A stretch of 64,000 bases of DNA from Litoditis marina (taxonomy: Eukaryota; Nematoda; Chromadorea; Rhabditida; Rhabditidae), in NCBI GenBank assembly GCA_964036275.1, contig CAXIWQ010000004.1, positions 1 to 64,000 on the forward strand, in the 5' to 3' direction. The translations under genes and the position numbers were made by a program. Shown here piece by piece: positions 49,265 through 62,890 of this stretch. Numbering within the stretch: position 1 is the stretch's first letter; each line of letters begins with the position of its first letter. The notes below the pieces were generated by a model. That model was not told where the DNA came from, ran no database searches, and saw nothing but the letters and a program-made list of their open reading frames with translations.

Positions 49265-52200
49265 CTATTTACAATCTTCAGGTTGACCGGTGAAAACTTC
49301 GAAATCCGGCCGATTCAATATCAGCGCGGCCAAAATTCGAACTTTCTGAGTTTCGATACAGAGGTTGTATACATGAAAAACCTTTAGGACACTGTTACTA
49401 CTTAATTGGACTATTTTCCCACTTATGGTAACAACTACCATGAAACAATTGGTTTTCTTACAATCTTCAGATTGACCTGTGAAAACTTCGAAATCCGGCC
49501 GATTCAGTATCAGCGCGGCCAAAATTCGAACTTTCTGAGTTTCGATACAGAGCTTGTATACATGAAAAACCTTCAGTACACTGTTACTACTCAATTGGAC
49601 TATCTCCCCACTTATAGTAACAACTACCATGAAACAATTGGTTTTCTTACAATCTTCAGATTGACCTGTGAAAACTTCGGAATCCGGCCGATTCAATATC
49701 AGCGCGGCCAAAATTCGAACTTTCTGAGTTTCGATACAGAGCTCGTATACATGAAAAACCTTTAGTACACTGTTACTACTTAATTGGGCTATCTTTCCAC
49801 TTATAGTAACAACTAACATGAAACAATTGACCTATTTACAATCTTCAGGTTGACCGGTGAAAACTTCGAAATCCGGCCGATTCAATATCAGCGCGGCCAA
49901 AATTCGAACTTTCTGAGTTTCGATACAGAGCTTGTATACATGAAAAACCTTTAGTACACTGTTACTACTTAATTGGACTATCTTTCCACTTATAGTAACA
50001 ACTAACATGAAACAATTGACCTATTTACAATCTTCAGGTTGACCGGTGAAAACTTCGAAATCCGGCCGATTCAATATCAGCGCGGCCAAAATTCGAACTT
50101 TCTGAGTTTCGATACAGAGGTTGTATACATGAAAAACCTTTAGGACACTGTTACTACTTAATTGGACTATTTTCCCACTTATGGTAACAACTACCATGAA
50201 ACAATTGGTTTTCTTACAATCTTCAGATTGACCTGTGAAAACTTCGAAATCCGGCCGATTCAGTATCAGCGCGGCCAAAATTCGAACTTTCTGAGTTTCG
50301 ATACAAAGCTTGTATACATGAAAAACCTTTAGTACACTGTTACTACTCAGTTGGACTATCTCCCCACTTATAGTAACAACTACCATGAAACAATTGGTTT
50401 TCTTACAATCTTCAGATTGACCAGTGAAAACTTCGGAATCCGGCCGATTGAATATCAGCGCGGCCAAAATTCGAACTTTCTGAGTTTCGATACAGAGCTT
50501 GTATACATGAAAAACCTTTAGTACACTGTTACTACTCAGTTGGACTATCTCCCCACTTATAGTAACAACTACCATGAAACAATTGGTTTTCTTACAATCT
50601 TCAGATTGACCTGTGAAAACTTCGGAATCCGGCCGATTGAATATCAGCGCGGTCAAAATTCGAACTTTCTGAGTTTCGATACAGAGCTTGTATACATGAA
50701 AAACCTTCCGTACACTGTTACTACTCAGTTGGACTATCTCCCCACTTATAGTAACAACTAACATGAAACAATTGACCTATTTACAATCTTCAGATTATCC
50801 TGTGAAAACTTCGGAATCCGGCCGATTGAATATCAGCGCGGCCAAAATTCGAACTTTCTGAGTTTCGATACAGAGGTTGTATACATGAAAAACCTCAAGT
50901 ACACTGTTACTACTCAATTGGACTATCTTTCCACTTATAGTAACAACTAACATGAAACAATTGACCTATTTACAATCTTCAGGTTGACCGGTGAAAACTT
51001 CGAAATCCGGCCGATTCAATATCAGCGCGGCCAAAATTCGAACTTTCTGAGTTTCGATACAGAGGTTGTATACATGAAAAACCTTTAGGACACTGTTACT
51101 ACTTAATTGGACTATTTTCCCACTTATAGTAACAACTAACATGAAACAATTGACCTATTTACAATCTTCAGGTTGACCGGTGAAAACTTCGAAATCCGGC
51201 CGATTCAATATCAGCGCGGCCAAAATTCGAACTTTCTGAGTTTCAATACAGAGCTTGTATACATGAAAAACCTTTAGTACACTGTTACTACTTAATTGGA
51301 CTGTCTTTCCACTTATAGTAACAACTAACATGAAACAATTGACCTATTTACAATCTTCAGGTTGACCGGTGAAAACTTCGAAATCCGGCCGATTCAATAT
51401 CAGCGCGGCCAAAATTCGAACTTTCTGAGTTTCGATACAGAGGTTGTATACATGAAAAACCTTTAGGACACTGTTACTACTTAATTGGACTATTTTCCCA
51501 CTTATGGTAACAACTACCATGAAACAATTGGTTTTCTTACAATCTTCAGATTGACCTGTGAAAACTTCGAAATCCGGCCGATTCAGTATCAGCGCGGCCA
51601 AAATTCGAACTTTCTGAGTTTCGATACAGAGCTTGTATACATGAAAAACCTTCAGTACACTGTTACTACTCAATTGGACTATCTCCCCACTTATAGTAAC
51701 AACTACCATGAAACAATTGGTTTTCTTACAATCTTCAGATTGACCTGTGAAAACTTCGGAATCCGGCCGATTCAATATCAGCGCGGCCAAAATTCGAACT
51801 TTCTGAGTTTCGATACAGAGCTCGTATACATGAAAAACCTTTAGTACACTGTTACTACTTAATTGGGCTATCTTTCCACTTATAGTAACAACTAACATGA
51901 AACAATTGACCTATTTACAATCTTCAGGTTGACCGGTGAAAACTTCGAAATCCGGCCGATTCAATATCAGCGCGGCCAAAATTCGAACTTTCTGAGTTTC
52001 GATACAGAGCTTGTATACATGAAAAACCTTTAGTACACTGTTACTACTTAATTGGACTATCTTTCCACTTATAGTAACAACTAACATGAAACAATTGACC
52101 TATTTACAATCTTCAGGTTGACCGGTGAAAACTTCGAAATCCGGCCGATTCAATATCAGCGCGGCCAAAATTCGAACTTTCTGAGTTTCGATACAGAGGT

Positions 52201-52843
52201 TGTATACATGAAAAACCTTTAGGACACTGTTACTACTTAATTGGACTATTTTCCCACTTATGGTAACAACTACCATGAAACAATTGGTTTTCTTACAATC
52301 TTCAGATTGACCTGTGAAAACTTCGAAATCCGGCCGATTCAGTATCAGCGCGGCCAAAATTCGAACTTTCTGAGTTTCGATACAAAGCTTGTATACATGA
52401 AAAACCTTTAGTACACTGTTACTACTCAGTTGGACTATCTCCCCACTTATAGTAACAACTACCATGAAACAATTGGTTTTCTTACAATCTTCAGATTGAC
52501 CAGTGAAAACTTCGGAATCCGGCCGATTGAATATCAGCGCGGCCAAAATTCGAACTTTCTGAGTTTCGATACAGAGCTTGTATACATGAAAAACCTTTAG
52601 TACACTGTTACTACTCAGTTGGACTATCTCCCCACTTATAGTAACAACTACCATGAAACAATTGGTTTTCTTACAATCTTCAGATTGACCTGTGAAAACT
52701 TCGGAATCCGGCCGATTGAATATCAGCGCGGTCAAAATTCGAACTTTCTGAGTTTCGATACAGAGCTTGTATACATGAAAAACCTTCCGTACACTGTTAC
52801 TACTCAGTTGGACTATCTCCCCACTTATAGTAACAACTAACAT
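49265..52843 (-). repeat. higher-order repeat in satellite B, 11-mer, period 2079 bp
   Basis: Blocks 49265-49819 and 51344-51898, and blocks 50021-50764 and 52100-52843, are offset by exactly 2079 bp (11 x 189). They share rare bases such as GAGCTCGTATAC in place of GAGCTTGTATAC and TTTCAATACAGAG. This period does not occur in the left half of satellite B, so it arose after the two arms became separate. Confidence 0.85.
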
Positions 52844-55800
52844 GAAACAATTGACCTATTTACAATCTTCAGATTATCCTGTGAAAACTTCGGAATCCGG
52901 CCGATTGAATATCAGCGCGGCCAAAATTCGAACTTTCTGAGTTTCGATACAGAGGTTGTATACATGAAAAACCTCAAGTACACTGTTACTACTCAATTGG
53001 ACCATTTTCCCACTTATGGTAACAACTACCATGAAACAATTGGTTTTCTTACAATCTTCAGATTGACCTGTGAAAACTTCGAAATCCGGCCGATTCAGTA
53101 TCAGCGCGGCCAAAATTCGAACTTTCTGAGTTTCGATACAGAGCTTGTATACATGAAAAACCTTCAGTACACTGTTACTACTCAATTGGACTATCTCCCC
53201 ACTTATAGTAACAACTACCATGAAACAATTGGTTTTCTTACAATCTTCAGATTGACCTGTGAAAACTTCGGAATCCGGCCGATTCAATATCAGCGCGGCC
53301 AAAATTCGAACTTTCTGAGTTTCGATACAGAGCTTGTATACATGAAAAACCTTCCGTACACTGTTATCACTTAATTGGACTATCTTTCCACTTATAGTAA
53401 CAACTACCATAAAACAATTGGTTTTTCTACAATCTTCAGATTGACCTGTGAAAACTTCGGAATCCGGCCGATTGAATATCAGCGCGGCCAAAATTGGAAC
53501 TTTCTGAGTTTCGATACAGAGCTTGTATACATGAAAAACCTTTAGTACACTGTTACTACTCAATTGGACTATTTTCCCACTTATGGTAACAACTACCATG
53601 AAACAATTGGTTTTCTTACAATCTTCAGATTGACCTGTGAAAACTTCGGAATCCGGCCGATTGAATATCAGCGCGGCCAAAATTCGAACTTTCTGAGTTT
53701 CGATACAGAGCTTGTATACATGAAAAACCTTTAGTACACTGTTACTACTTAATTGGGCTATCTTTTCACTTATAGTAACAACTAACATGAAACAATTGAC
53801 CTATTTACAATCTTCAGGTTGACCGGTGAAAACTTCGAAATCCGGCCGATTCAATATCAGCGCGGCCAAAATTCGAACTTTCTGAGTTTCGATACAGAGC
53901 TTGTATACATTAAAAACCTTTAGTACACTGTTACTACTTAATTGGACTATCTTTCCACTTATAGTAACAACTAACATGAAACAATTGACCTATTTACAAT
54001 CTTCAGGTTGACCGGTGAAAACTTCGAAATCCGGCCGATTCAATATCAGCGCGGCCAAAATTCGAACTTTCTGAGTTTCGATACAGAGGTTGTATACATG
54101 AAAAACCTTTAGGACACTGTTACTACTTAATTGGACTATTTTCCCACTTATGGTAACAACTACCATGAAACAATTGGTTTTCTTACAATCTTCAGATTGA
54201 CCTGTGAAAACTTCGAAATCCGGCCGATTCAGTATCAGCGCGGCCAAAATTCGAACTTTCTGAGTTTCGATACAAAGCTTGTATACATGAAAAACCTTTA
54301 GTACACTGTTACTAATCAGTTGGACTATCTCCCCACTTATAGTAACAACTACCATGAAACAATTGGTTTTCTTACAATCTTCAGATTGACCAGTGAAAAC
54401 TTCGGAATCCGGCCGATTGAATATCAGCGCGGCCAAAATTCGAACTTTCTGAGTTTCGATACAGAGCTTGTATACATGAAAAACCTTTAGTACACTGTTA
54501 CTACTCAGTTGGACTATCTCCCCACTTATAGTAACAACTACCATGAAACAATTGGTTTTCTTACAATCTTCAGATTGACCTGTGAAAACTTCGGAATCCG
54601 GCCGATTGAATATCAGCGCGGTCAAAATTCGAACTTTCTGAGTTTCGATACAGAGCTTGTATACATGAAAAACCTTCCGTACACTGTTACTACTCAGTTG
54701 GACTATCTCCCCACTTATAGTAACAACTAACATGAAACAATTGACCTATTTACAATCTTCAGATTATCCTGTGAAAACTTCGGAATCTGGCCGATTCAAT
54801 ATCAGCGCGGCCAGAATTCGAATTTTCTGAGTTTCGATACAGAGCTTGTATACATGAAAAACCTTTAGTACACTGTTACTACTTAATTGGACTATCTTTC
54901 CACTTATAGTAACAACTAACATGAAACAATTGACCTATTTACAATCTTCAGGTTGACCGGTGAAAACTTCGAAATCCGGCCGATTCAATATCAGCGCGGC
55001 CAAAATTCGAACTTTCTGAGTTTCGATACAGAGGTTGTATACATGAAAAACCTTTAGGACACTGTTACTACTTAATTGGACTATTTTTCCACTTATGGTA
55101 ACAACTACCATGAAACAATTGGTTTTCTTACAATCTTCAGATTGACCTGTGAAAACTTCGAAATCCGGCCGATTCAGTATCAGCGCGGCCAAAATTCGAA
55201 CTTTCTGAGTTTCGATACAAAGCTTGTATACATGAAAAACCTTTAGTACACTGTTACTACTCAGTTGGACTATCTCCCCACTTATAGTAACAACTACCAT
55301 GAAACAATTGGTTTTCTTACAATCTTCAGATTGACCAGTGAAAACTTCGGAATCCGGCCGATTGAATATCAGCGCGGCCAAAATTCGAACTTTCTGAGTT
55401 TCGATACAGAGCTTGTATACATGAAAAACATTTAGTACACTGTTACTACTCAGTTGGACTATCTCCCCACTTATAGTAACAACTACCATGAAACAATTGG
55501 TTTTCTTACAATCTTCAGATTGACCTGTGAAAACTTCGGAATCCGGCCGATTGAATATCAGTGCGGTCAAAATTCGAACTTTCTGAGTTTCGATACAGAG
55601 CTTGTATACATGAAAAACCTTCCGTACACTGTTACTACTCAGTTGGACTATCTCCCCACTTATAGTAACAACTAACATGAAACAATTGACCTATTTACAA
55701 TCTTCAGATTATCCTGTGAAAACTTCGGAATCTGGCCGATTCAATATCAGCGCGGCCAGAATTCGAATTTTCTGAGTTTCGATACAGAGCTTGTATACAT

Positions 55801-58800
55801 GAAAAACCTTTAGTACACTGTTACTACTTAATTGGACTATCTTTCCACTTATAGTAACAACTAACATGAAACAATTGACCTATTTACAATCTTCAGGTTG
55901 ACCGGTGAAAACTTCGAAATCCGGCCGATTCAATATCAGCGCGGCCAAAATTCGAACTTTCTGAGTTTCGATACAGAGGTTGTATACATGAAAAACCTTT
56001 AGGACACTGTTACTACTTAATTGGACTATTTTTCCACTTATGGTAACAACTACCATGAAACAATTGGTTTTCTTACAATCTTCAGATTGACCTGTGAAAA
56101 CTTCGAAATCCGGCCGATTCAGTATCAGCGCGGCCAAAATTCGAACTTTCTGAGTTTCGATACAAAGCTTGTATACATGAAAAACCTTTAGTACACTGTT
56201 ACTACTCAGTTGGACTATCTCCCCACTTATAGTAACAACTACCATGAAACAATTGGTTTTCTTACAATCTTCAGATTGACCTGTGAAAACTTCGGAATCC
56301 GGCCGATTCAATATCAGCGCGGCCAAAATTCGACTTTTCTGAGTTTCGATACAGAGCTTGTATACATGAAAAACCTTCCGTACACTGTTACCACTTAATT
56401 GGACTATCTTTCCACTTATAGTAACAACTACCATAAAACAATTGGTTTTTCTACAATCTTCAGATTGACCTGTGAAAACTTCGGAATCCGGCCGATTGAA
56501 TATCAGCGCGGCCAAAATTGGAACTTTCTGAGTTTCGATACAGAGCTTGTATACATGAAAAACCTTTAGTACACTGTTACTACTCAATTGGACTATTTTT
56601 CCACTTATGGTAACAACTACCATGAAACAATTGGTTTTCTTACAATCTTCAGATTGACCTGTGAAAACTTGGAATCCGGCCGATTGAATATCAGCGCGAC
56701 CAAAATTCGAACTTTCTGAGTTTCGATACAGAGCTTGTATACATGAAAAACCTTTAGTACACTGTTACTACTTAATTGGGCTATCTTTCCACTTATAGTA
56801 ACAACTAACATGAAACAATTGACCTATTTACAATCTTCAGGTTGACCGGTGAAAACTTCGAAATCCGGCCGATTCAATATCAGCGCGGCCAAAATTCGAA
56901 CTTTCTGAGTTTCGATACAGAGCTTGTATACATGAAAAACCTTTAGTACACTGTTACTACTTAATTGGGCTATCTTTCCACTTATAGTAACAACTAACAT
57001 GAAACAATTGACCTATTTACAATCTTCAGGTTGACCGGTGAAAACTTCGAAATCCGGCCGATTCAATATCAGCGCGGCCAATATTCGAACTTTCTGAGTT
57101 TCGATACAGAGCTTGTATACATGAAAAACCTTTAGTACACTGTTACTACTTAATTGGACTATCTTTCCACTTATAGTAACAACTAACATGAAACAATTGA
57201 CCTATTTACAATCTTCAGGTTGACCGGTGAAAACTTCGAAATCCGGCCGATTCAATATCAGCGCGGCCAAAATTCGAACTTTCTGAGTTTCGATGCAGAG
57301 GTTGTATACATGAAAAACCTTTAGGACACTGTTACTACTTAATTGGACTATTTTCCCACTTATGGTAACAACTACCATGAAACAATTGGTTTTCTTACAA
57401 TCTTCAGATTGACCTGTGAAAACTTCGAAATCCGGCCGATTCAGTATCAGCGCGGCCAAAATTCGAACTTTCTGAGTTTCGATACAAAGCTTGTATACAT
57501 GAAAAACCTTTAGTACACTGTTACTACTCAGTTGGACTATCTCCCCACTTATAGTAACAACCACCATGAAACAATTGGTTTTCTTACAATCTTCAGATTG
57601 ACCAGTGAAAACTTCGGAATCCGGCCGATTGAATATCAGCGCGGCCAAAATTCGAACTTTCTGAGTTTCGATACAGAGCTTGTATACATGAAAAACCTTT
57701 AGTACACTGTTACTACTCAGTTGGACTATCTCCCCACTTATAGTAACAACTACCATGAAACAATTGGTTTTCTTACAATCTTCAGATTGACCTGTGAAAA
57801 CTTCGGAATCCGGCCGATTGAATATCAGCGCGGCCAAAATTCGAACTTTCTGAGTTTCGATACAGAGCTTGTATACATGAAAAACCTTCCGTACACTGTT
57901 ACTACTCAGTTGGACTATCTCCCCACTTATAGTAACAACTAACATGAAACAATTGACCTATTTACAATCTTCAGATTATCCTGTGAAAACTTCGGAATCT
58001 GGCCGATTCAATATCAGCGCGGCCAAAATTCGAACTTTCTGAGTTTCGATACAGAGCTTGTATACACGAAAAACCTTGAGTACACTGTTACTTCTTAATT
58101 GGACTATCTTTCCACTTATAGTAACAACTAACATGAGACAATTGACCTATTTACAATCTTCAGATTATCCTGTGAAAACTTCGGAATCCGGCCGATTGAA
58201 TATCAGCGCGGCCAAAATTCGAACTTTCTGAGTTTCGATACAGAGCTTGTAAACATGAAAAACCTTTAGTACGCTGTTACTACTTAATTGGACTATCTTT
58301 CCACTTATAGTAACAACTAACTTGAAACAATTGACCTATTTACAATCTTCAGATTGACCTGTGAAAACTTCGGAATCCGGCCGATTGAATATCAGCGCGG
58401 CCAAAATTGGAACTTTCTGAGTTTCGATACAGAGCTTGTATACATGAAAAACCTTTAGTACACTGTTACTACTCAATTGGACTATTTTCCCACTTATGGT
58501 AACAACTACCATGAAACAATTGGTTTTCTTACAATCTTCAGATTGACCTGTGAAAACTTCGGAATCCGGCCGATTGAATATCAGCGCGGCCAAAATTCGA
58601 ACTTTCTGAGTTTCGATACAGAGCTTGTATACATGAAAAACCTTTAGTACACTGTTACTACTCAGTTGGACTATCTCCCCACTTATAGTAACAACTACCA
58701 TGAAACAATTGGTTTTCTTACAATCTTCAGATTGACCTGTGAAAACTTCGGAATCCGGCCGATTGAATATCAGCGCGGCCAAAATTCGAACTTTCTGAGT

Positions 58801-60525
58801 TTCGATACAGAGCTTGTATACATGAAAAACCTTCCGTACACTGTTACTACTCAGTTGGACTATCTCCCCACTTATAGTAACAACTAACATGAAACAATTG
58901 ACCTATTTACAATCTTCAGATTATCCTGTGAAAACTTCGGAATCTGGCCGATTCAATATCAGCGCGGCCAGAATTCGAATTTTCTGAGTTTCGATACAGA
59001 GCTTGTATACATGAAAAACCTTCCGTACACTGTTACTACTCAGTTGGACTATCTCCCCACTTATGGTAACAACTACCATGAAACAATTGGTTTTCTTACA
59101 ATCTTCAGATTGACCTGTGAAAACTTCGGAATCCGGCCGATTCAATATCAGCGCGGCCAAAATTCGAACTTTCTGAGTTTCGATACAGAGCTTGTATACA
59201 TGAAAAACCTTCCGTACACTGTTACCACTTAATTGGACTATCTTCCCATTTATTGTAACAACTATTATGAAACAATTGGTTTCCTTACAATCTTTAGATT
59301 ATCCTGTGAAAACTTCGGAATCTGGCCGATTCAATATCAGCGCGGCCAGAATTCGAACTTTCTGAGTTTCGATACAGAGCTTGTATACATGAAAAACCTT
59401 CCGTACACTGTTACCACTTAATTGGACTATCTTCCCATTTATTGTAACAACTATTATGAAACAATTGGTTTCCTTACAATCTTCAGATTGACCTGTGAAA
59501 ACTTCGGAATCCGGCCGATTGAATATCAGCGCGGCCAAAATTGGAACTTTCTGAGTTTCGATACAGAGGTTGTATACATGAAAAACCTTTAGGACACTGT
59601 TACTACTCAATTGGACTATTTTCCCACTTATGGTAACAACTACCATAAAACAATTGGTTTTTCTACAATCTTCAGATTGACCTGTGAAAACTTCGGAATC
59701 CGGCCGATTGAATATCAGCGCGGCCAAAATTGGAACTTTCTGAGTTTCGATACAGAGCTTGTATACATGAAAAACCTTTAGTACACTGTTACTACTCAAT
59801 TGGACTATTTTCCCACTTATGGTAACAACTACCATGAAACAATTGGTTTTCTTACAATCTTCAGATTGACCTGTGAAAACTTCGGAATCCGGCCGATTGA
59901 ATATCAGCGCGGCCAAAATTCGAACTTTCTGAGTTTCGATACAGAGCTTGTATACATGAAAAACCTTTAGTACACTGTTACTACTCAGTTGGACTATCTC
60001 CCCACTTATAGTAACAACTACCATGAAACAATTGGTTTTCTTACAATCTTCAGATTGACCTGTGAAAACTTCGGAATCCGGCCGATTGAATATCAGCGCG
60101 GCCAAAATTCGAACTTTCTGAGTTTCGATACAGAGCTTGTATACATGAAAAACCTTCCGTACACTGTTACTACTCAGTTGGACTATCTCCCCACTTATAG
60201 TAACAACTAACATGAAACAATTGACCTATTTACAATCTTCAGATTATCCTGTGAAAACTTCGGAATCTGGCCGATTCAATATCAGCGCGGCCAGAATTCG
60301 AATTTTCTGAGTTTCGATACAGAGCTTGTATACATGAAAAACCTTCCGTACACTGTTACTACTCAGTTGGACTATCTCCCCACTTATAGTAACAACTAAC
60401 ATGAAACAATTGACCTATTTACAATCTTCAGATTGACCTGTGAAAACTTCGGAATCTGGCCGATTCAATATCAGCGCGGCCGAAATTCGAACTTTCTGAG
60501 TTTCGATACAGAGCTTGTATACATG
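51760..60525 (-). repeat. right arm of the large satellite B inverted repeat
   Basis: Mirror of 36195-~45150. The mirror image of the satellite A/B junction (36195) falls at about 60525. Here satellite B continues without interruption, so satellite A replaced sequence only on the left side. The open frames at 59299-60213 and 36507-37421 have identical 304-residue translations, as do 58921-59160 and 37560-37799. Confidence 0.88.
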
Positions 60526-62890
60526 AAAAACCTTTAGTACACTGTTACTACTCAATTGGACCATCTCTCCACTTATAGTAACAACTACCATGAAACAATT
60601 GGTTTTCTTACAATCATCAGATTGACCTGTGAAAACTTCGGAATCCGGCCGATTGAATATCAGCGCGGCCAATATTCGAACTTTCTGAGTTTCGATACAG
60701 AGCTTGTATACACGAAAAACCTTGAGTACACTGTTACTACTTAATTGGACTATCTTTCCACTTATAGTAACAACTAACATGAGACAATTGACCTATTTAC
60801 AATCTTCAGGTTGACCGGTGAAAACTTCGAAATCCGGCCGATTCAATATCAGCGCGGCCAAAATTCGAACTTTCTGAGTTTCGATACAGAGGTTGTATAC
60901 ATGAAAAACCTCAAGTACACTGTTACTACTCAATTGGACCATTTTCCCACTTATGGTAACAACTACCATGAAACAATTGGTTTTCTTACAATCTTCAGAT
61001 TGACCTGTGAAAACTTCGGAATCCGGCCGATTGAATATCAGCGCGGCCAAAATTGGAACTTTCTGAGTTTCGATACAGAGCTTGTATACATGAAAAAACC
61101 TTTAGTACACTGTTACTACTCTCAATTGGACTATTTTCCCACTTATGGTAACAACTACCATGAAACAATTGGTTTTCTTACAATCTTCAGATTGACCTGT
61201 GAAAACTTCGGAATCCGGCCGATTGAATATCAGCGCGGCCAAAATTCGAACTTTCTGAGTTTCGATACAGAGCTTGTATACATGAAAAACCTTTAGTACA
61301 CTGTTACTACTCAGTTGGACTATCTCCCCACTTATAGTAACAACTACCATGAAACAATTGGTTTTCTTACAATCTTCAGATTGACCTGTGAAAACTTCGG
61401 AATCCGGCCGATTGAATATCAGCGCGGCCAAAATTCGAACTTTCTGAGTTTCGATACAGAGCTTGTATACATGAAAAACCTTCCGTACACTGTTACTACT
61501 CAGTTGGACTATCTCCCCACTTATAGTAACAACTAACATGAAACAATTGACCTATTTACAATCTTCAGATTATCCTGTGAAAACTTCGGAATCTGGCCGA
61601 TTCAATATCAGCGCGGCCAGAATTCGAATTTTCTGAGTTTCGATACAGAGCTTGTATACATGAAAAACCTTCCGTACACTGTTACTACTCAGTTGGACTA
61701 TCTCCCCACTTATAGTAACAACTAACATGAAACAATTGACCTATTTACAATCTTCAGATTGACCTGTGAAAACTTCGGAATCTGGCCGATTCAATATCAG
61801 CGCGGCCGAAATTCGAACTTTCTGAGTTTCGATACAGAGCTTGTATACATGAAAAACCTTTAGTACACTGTTACTACTCAATTGGACCATCTCTCCACTT
61901 ATAGTAACAACTACCATGAAACAATTGGTTTTCTTACAATCATCAGATTGACCTGTGAAAACTTCGGAATCCGGCCGATTGAATATCAGCGCGGCCAATA
62001 TTCGAACTTTCTGAGTTTCGATACAGAGCTTGTATACACGAAAAACCTTGAGTACACTGTTACTACTTAATTGGACTATCTTTCCACTTATAGTAACAAC
62101 TAACATGAGACAATTGACCTATTTACAATCTTCAGGTTGACCGGTGAAAACTTCGAAATCCGGCCGATTCAATATCAGCGCGGCCAAAATTCGAACTTTC
62201 TGAGTTTCGATACAGAGGTTGTATACATGAAAAACCTCAAGTACACTGTTACTACTCAATTGGACCATTTTCCCACTTATGGTAACAACTACCATGAAAC
62301 AATTGGTTTTCTTACAATCTTCAGATTGACCTGTGAAAACTTCGGAATCCGGCCGATTGAATATCAGCGCGGCCAAAATTGGAACTTTCTGAGTTTCGAT
62401 ACAGAGCTTGTATACATGAAAAACCTTTAGTACACTGTTACTACTCTCAATTGGACTATTTTCCCACTTATGGTAACAACTACCATGAAACAATTGGTTT
62501 TCTTACAATCTTCAGATTGACCTGTGAAAACTTCGGAATCCGGCCGATTGAATATCAGCGCGGCCAAAATTCGAACTTTCTGAGTTTCGATACAGAGCTT
62601 GTATACATGAAAAACCTTTAGTACACTGTTACTACTCAGTTGGACTATCTCCCCACTTATAGTAACAACTACCATGAAACAATTGGTTTTCTTACAATCT
62701 TCAGATTGACCTGTGAAAACTTCGGAATCCGGCCGATTGAATATCAGCGCGGCCAAAATTCGAACTTTCTGAGTTTCGATACAGAGCTTGTATACATGAA
62801 AAACCTTCCGTACACTGTTACTACTCAGTTGGACTATCTCCCCACTTATAGTAACAACTAACATGAAACAATTGACCTATTTACAATCTT
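60215..62890 (-). repeat. higher-order repeat in satellite B, 7-mer, period about 1325 bp
   Basis: Segment 60415-60780 recurs at 61741-62106 and segment 61102-61539 at 62427-62864, with offsets of 1326 and 1325 bp (7 x 189 = 1323 plus a small insertion, the CTACTCTCAATTGG variant). The one-base difference comes from an extra A in CATGAAAAAACC near 61090. A 1323-bp spacing also separates 36507 and 37830 in the left half. Confidence 0.85.
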
